Shown here piece by piece: positions 48,282 through 51,095 of a stretch of 51,095 nucleotides of DNA. The stretch is taken from NCBI RefSeq assembly GCF_018424695.1, contig NZ_QTNQ01000024.1:1-51095 (forward strand), written 5' to 3'. Source of the stretch: Vannielia litorea. Its GTDB lineage: Bacteria > Pseudomonadota > Alphaproteobacteria > Rhodobacterales > Rhodobacteraceae. The translations under genes were made by a program, and so were the position numbers. Each line of letters starts with the position of its first letter. The first letter of the stretch is position 1. Under the pieces are notes generated by a model. The model worked only from the letters and a program-made list of their open reading frames with translations, was not told the DNA's origin and ran no database searches.

Positions 48282-49487
48282 CTATCCTTGTTTGTGGCAG
48301 TGCGCAGCGCCGGAGGCGATCAGGGTTTCGATCTGGTCGGGCGTGTAACCTGCCGCTGCCAGGATCTCGTCGGTATGTTCGCCGATGGAGGGGGCGGGGC
48401 GTTCGATGCTTGGGTTGCCTTCGGACATCAGGAACGGGGCAACCGGCACCTTATGTTTGCCCTCGCGGCCCAGCGGGGCAGGGGTTTCCTGCAACAGGCC
48501 GCGGGTGGCGAGCTGCGGATCGGCAAGCGCTTCTTCCATGGTGCGGATGCGCCCTGCGGGCACCTGGTGCTGGCGGAGGAAGTCCTGCCACTCGTCAGCT
48601 GTGCGGGTGAGAAACACCTCCTGCAGCACGGCCTCCTCGGCGGCGTGGCTTTCGAGGCGCTCCGCATTGGTTGCCTTCACCATGTCCGGGCGGCCCAGAG
48701 CCAGCCAGAGGCGCTTTTGCTGGCGCATGTTTGCCGCGCCCAGCATCAGCAGCCCGTCGGCGGTTTCATAGGCGCCGATCCCGGCCAGGGCGAAACGATT
48801 GCCCTCGGGCTTGGGGGCCTTGCCGCCGATGTTCAGGGCCGCGATATGGGTGCTCATGAGCATCAAGGTGGCGTCGAACATGGCGAGATCGACGTGCTGG
48901 CCGCGACCTGTCTGGCTGCGCTGGAACAGAGCGGCGGAAATGGCGAAGGCGGTCATGTAGCCGGTGGCATAATCGACCACGGGCGCACCGGTCTTCAGGG
49001 GCGCGCTCTCTTCGCTGCCGGTGAGCGCCATGAGGCCGGCGACGGCCTGGAAGACGAAATCGTACCCGGTTTCCTCGCCGCGCGGACCCTCGCGGCCGAA
49101 GGCGGAGACGGAGCAGTAGACGAGCCTGGGGTTCAGCTTGCTGATCTCGTCGTAGCCGAGACCAAGGGCCTCAAGTGCGCCGGGGCGGTAGTTCTGCACG
49201 AAGACATCGGCGTCCTTCAGCAGGGCCTTCAGCACCTGTTGCCCGCCTTCCGTCTTGAGGTCGAGGCCGATTGAGCGCTTGTTGGCACCCTGGGCGAGGT
49301 AGGTGGTGCCCATGCTGGCCGCATTCAACTCCTTGTCGGGGCCTTGCTGGCGCACCTGGTCGGGGTCGTCGGGGCGGTCGATCTTGATGACGTCGGCGCC
49401 GAGCACGGCGAGCTGGTATGCGGCGAAGGGGCCGGCGAGGACGTGGGTGGCGTCGATGACCTTGAGGCCTTCAAAAGCGCGGGGCAT
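48282..49487 (-). CDS. CaiB/BaiF-family CoA transferase (family III)
   Basis: A 401-residue class III CoA transferase that moves CoA between carboxylic acids. The N-terminus LKVIDATHVLAGPFAAYQLAVLGADVIKID is the family signature. The catalytic region includes KTGAPVVDYATGYMTAF near residue 160, with the likely aspartate nucleophile, and the C-terminal part has VPAGRIRTMEEALADPQLATRG. ATG 49487 was chosen because the fold begins at PRAFEGLKVIDA; upstream in-frame codons overlap the intergenic gap. It sits with an AbrB-type protein and acyl-CoA ligase and dehydrogenase pieces, suggesting a carboxylic acid catabolic cluster. Confidence 0.92.
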   Translation of the reverse strand: MPRAFEGLKVIDATHVLAGPFAAYQLAVLGADVIKIDRPDDPDQVRQQGPDKELNAASMGTTYLAQGANKRSIGLDLKTEGGQQVLKALLKDADVFVQNYRPGALEALGLGYDEISKLNPRLVYCSVSAFGREGPRGEETGYDFVFQAVAGLMALTGSEESAPLKTGAPVVDYATGYMTAFAISAALFQRSQTGRGQHVDLAMFDATLMLMSTHIAALNIGGKAPKPEGNRFALAGIGAYETADGLLMLGAANMRQQKRLWLALGRPDMVKATNAERLESHAAEEAVLQEVFLTRTADEWQDFLRQHQVPAGRIRTMEEALADPQLATRGLLQETPAPLGREGKHKVPVAPFLMSEGNPSIERPAPSIGEHTDEILAAAGYTPDQIETLIASGAAHCHKQG

Positions 49488-49519
49488 GGGGGGTGTCTCC
49501 TGATGGGTGTGTCGGCGCC

Positions 49520-50566
49520 TCAGGGGGCGTCGTTCTTGTGGCCAGCGCGGCTGGTGAGCCGGGTGAGCCATTGCAGGTTGGGCATTATCACGAAGATGCG
49601 GGCGAGGTGCATGGCCGTCACGAGGGCGACGTCCTGTCCGAGAATACCCGCAGTGAGCGCCATTTCGGTGGTGCCCCCAGGCGCGAAGCCGAGGACCATG
49701 GTGGGGAAGATGGCGTCGAACACTCGACTGGCCAGCCAGGCCCCGAACACGCAGAGCACGAGCAGCAATGAGGAGGTCACGAGCACCGAGCTCACGAGGC
49801 TCTTGCGTTCAGTGAAGGTGCGCCGGGTGAAGCAGGAGCCGAGCCAGGTGCCGAGCACGACCTGGGCCAGCGCCAGCACCGGCTGCGGAATGTCGAACGC
49901 GGGCTGACCCAGCGCCGAGAGGGCGGCGGCCATGAAGAGCGGGCCGAGGAAGAAGGGGTTGTTCAAGTGCAACAGCTTGAACAGGGACGGGCCGACGATA
50001 GCGCCGGCGAGGGTGACGCAGAAGGCGACGAGGCCGTGATCGACCTCGGGCGGGGGCAGCGCGGCGGAGGTGTCACCCGCGAGGTAGAGCATCAGCGGAA
50101 AGATCGTGACGACAAGGGCGATCCGCATGGTCTGGGCAAAGATCACCGGGGCGGGCGCGACACCGTGGTGCTCGGCCAGCACCCCCGCCTCGACGGGGGA
50201 CGTGGGGACGACGGAGAGAAAGGCGGTGACGCCGTCGGTGCCGTAAATCCGCCGCTGGAAGATGCTCACCACAACCGAGGCGGCGATGATGAACAGGCTC
50301 ACGAAGATCAGCAGCGGGGCGGTTTGCAGCAGAGCGTGGAAGGCCGCCGGGGTGAAATGCGCGCCCACGAAGGTGGCCACGGTGACCTGGCCGAAGGGGC
50401 GGGTTTGAATCGGGACGCGCACGACGAGAGTGCCGGTCGCCGTAAGGAGGCCGGTTGCGATCAGAGGGCCGATCATCCAGGGCAGGGGTATTCCGATCAG
50501 GCTGAAGACCAGCCCCGCGATTCCGGAAGCCGTGTAGAGGGCAGCGAGCGCGCTAAGTGACTTCAA
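49520..50566 (-). CDS. AbrB-family (DUF2157/ammonia-monooxygenase-like) membrane protein
   Basis: A 348-residue integral membrane protein with about ten helices in two similar halves. Each half has a motif of the AbrB membrane family (not the transition-state regulator): GIPLPWMIGPLIATGLL near residue 26 and LGFAPGGTTEMALTAGIL near 290, with VPTSPVEAGVLAEHHGVAP in the middle. Members often sit beside TRAP/TTT or CoA-ester genes and are presumed transporters or regulators; function is not established. It overlaps the downstream end of the ligase gene by 4 bp. Confidence 0.85.
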   Translation of the reverse strand: MKSLSALAALYTASGIAGLVFSLIGIPLPWMIGPLIATGLLTATGTLVVRVPIQTRPFGQVTVATFVGAHFTPAAFHALLQTAPLLIFVSLFIIAASVVVSIFQRRIYGTDGVTAFLSVVPTSPVEAGVLAEHHGVAPAPVIFAQTMRIALVVTIFPLMLYLAGDTSAALPPPEVDHGLVAFCVTLAGAIVGPSLFKLLHLNNPFFLGPLFMAAALSALGQPAFDIPQPVLALAQVVLGTWLGSCFTRRTFTERKSLVSSVLVTSSLLLVLCVFGAWLASRVFDAIFPTMVLGFAPGGTTEMALTAGILGQDVALVTAMHLARIFVIMPNLQWLTRLTSRAGHKNDAP

Positions 50567-51048
50567 GTGACGGCATCCTCTCGGAGGCGGATCAGGGCAT
50601 CGAGCATCACCACGCCTGCGCCGGGCGCGAGGATTGCCACCGGGTTCACTTCGGCCTCCTCGATGGCGGGCGCGAGGGCGAGGCGGGAGAAGGTGGCCAC
50701 AGCCCGAGCGAGGGCTTCGAGGTCGCCTTCGGCAAACCCGCGATATCCGCGCAGGGGCGCGAAGCCCTTTACGGCGGAGACCATCTCGCGGGCGGTGTCC
50801 AGAGTGACCGGTGCGCAGCGGGTGGAGCTGTCGCGGTAAATCTCGGTCAGCACACCGCCCGCGCCGACGGTCACAACGGGGCCGACCAGCGGGTCGCGGG
50901 TGAGGCCGATGATCGCCTCGCCGCGGCCGGGGCGCATTTCCTGCACCAGCACGCCCTGCAGGAGGTAGCCCGGGGTCGGTGGCATCGGCTCGGTGCTTAT
51001 CGAAAAGGGCACCCCCGGCTTCACCATTGGCAAGCCCTCCACCTTCAT
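50563..51048 (-). CDS. Acetate-CoA ligase-like ATP-grasp domain, C-terminal part (5' truncated)
   Basis: The 161-residue frame ends with the C-terminal half of the ATP-grasp (beta subunit-like) domain of ADP-forming acyl-CoA synthetases: GVLVQEMRPGRGEAIIGLTR, then GPVVTVGAGGVLTEIYRD and IEEAEVNPVAIL. Intact proteins of this kind have roughly 700 residues. The real ligase sequence appears to run only to about 50,965. The first 27 or so residues of the frame are an antisense reading of an acyl-CoA dehydrogenase, and an in-frame stop at 51073-51075 closes it upstream. The gene is broken here, either biologically or by assembly. Confidence 0.75.
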   Translation of the reverse strand: MKVEGLPMVKPGVPFSISTEPMPPTPGYLLQGVLVQEMRPGRGEAIIGLTRDPLVGPVVTVGAGGVLTEIYRDSSTRCAPVTLDTAREMVSAVKGFAPLRGYRGFAEGDLEALARAVATFSRLALAPAIEEAEVNPVAILAPGAGVVMLDALIRLREDAVT

Positions 51049-51095
51049 GAACGGCGAGACCTGGTCGCAGCTCTACTTTGACAACGTCTACGTAC
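50969..51095 (+). pseudogene. Internal fragment of an acyl-CoA dehydrogenase (runs off the right edge)
   Basis: The plus frame from 50969 opens just after a TAG (50966-50968) and reads PGVGGIGSVLIEKGTPGF, then TIGKPSTFMNGETWSQLYFD and NVYV to the window end. This is the middle beta-domain of acyl-CoA dehydrogenases, the EKGTPGF and FDNVxVP region, which normally lies around residues 160-210. There is no start codon or N-terminal domain, so this is not a gene start. It faces the opposite way to the ligase remnant that it joins. Confidence 0.65.

Noticed and set aside
47204..51095. A genomic island with direct repeats of the tRNA 3' end
   Set aside because: I did not see a second copy of the tRNA-Arg 3' end downstream within the window, nor an integrase gene, so no attachment site pair can be claimed here.

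Overview
The window is about 51 kb of GC-rich, densely coding bacterial chromosome. It most likely comes from an alphaproteobacterium of the Rhodobacterales (Roseobacter/Rhodobacter group). The evidence is the CckA-type kinase, the direct-repeat SOS box GAAC-N7-GAAC before recA, the composition of the iscR-suf operon with a cysteine-poor IscR and an Irr-like palindrome, the split purC-purS/purQ cluster, and the paired isocitrate dehydrogenases. No rRNA, CRISPR array or intact mobile element was found. All assignments come from reading the sequence; no database was searched.

Layout. 1-6.5 kb: purine biosynthesis (purC, purS, purQ), with purS and purQ separated by a DUF3592 membrane protein, a secreted TPR-CHAT protease-like protein and a zinc alcohol dehydrogenase. 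Two copies of an intergenic repeat with interleaved inverted repeats follow purS and purQ. 6.5-11.4 kb: a DctB/DctD-like two-component pair whose regulator lacks the sigma-54 contact motif, then two uncharacterised membrane proteins, the first with its ribosome-binding site inside a strong hairpin. 11.4-21.6 kb: housekeeping block guaB, rsmB, cckA, a sulfotransferase-like gene, SOS-controlled recA, alaS and a DUF1330 gene. 21.6-30.6 kb: VOC protein, typA, YitT-like and SMR membrane proteins, an exported SGNH hydrolase, and two unrelated NADP-isocitrate dehydrogenases side by side. 30.7-36 kb: a DUF2235 hydrolase, an HD phosphohydrolase, TadE/TadG-like envelope proteins and an alpha/beta hydrolase.

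36-46.1 kb: one long Fe-S cluster assembly operon, iscR - hypothetical - iscS-like - sufB - low-GC small gene - ybjQ-like - two membrane proteins - sufC - sufD - two Yip1-like membrane proteins - sufS. Many of its genes overlap by a few bases. Its promoter carries an iron-control-type palindrome over the -10 box, so iron or haem status (Irr) and cluster status (IscR) probably both feed into it. SufE, SufT and SufA are not in the window.

46.1-51.1 kb: an O-methyltransferase-like gene, tRNA-Arg(CCG), and a 1-kb non-coding stretch holding the left end of an IS3-family element. These are followed by an acyl-CoA cluster on the minus strand: CaiB-type CoA transferase, AbrB-type membrane protein, and the C-terminal ATP-grasp part of an acetate-CoA ligase-like enzyme. 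At about 50,968 that ligase reading frame changes abruptly into an internal piece of an acyl-CoA dehydrogenase on the opposite strand. This is either a real inversion or a chimeric contig end.
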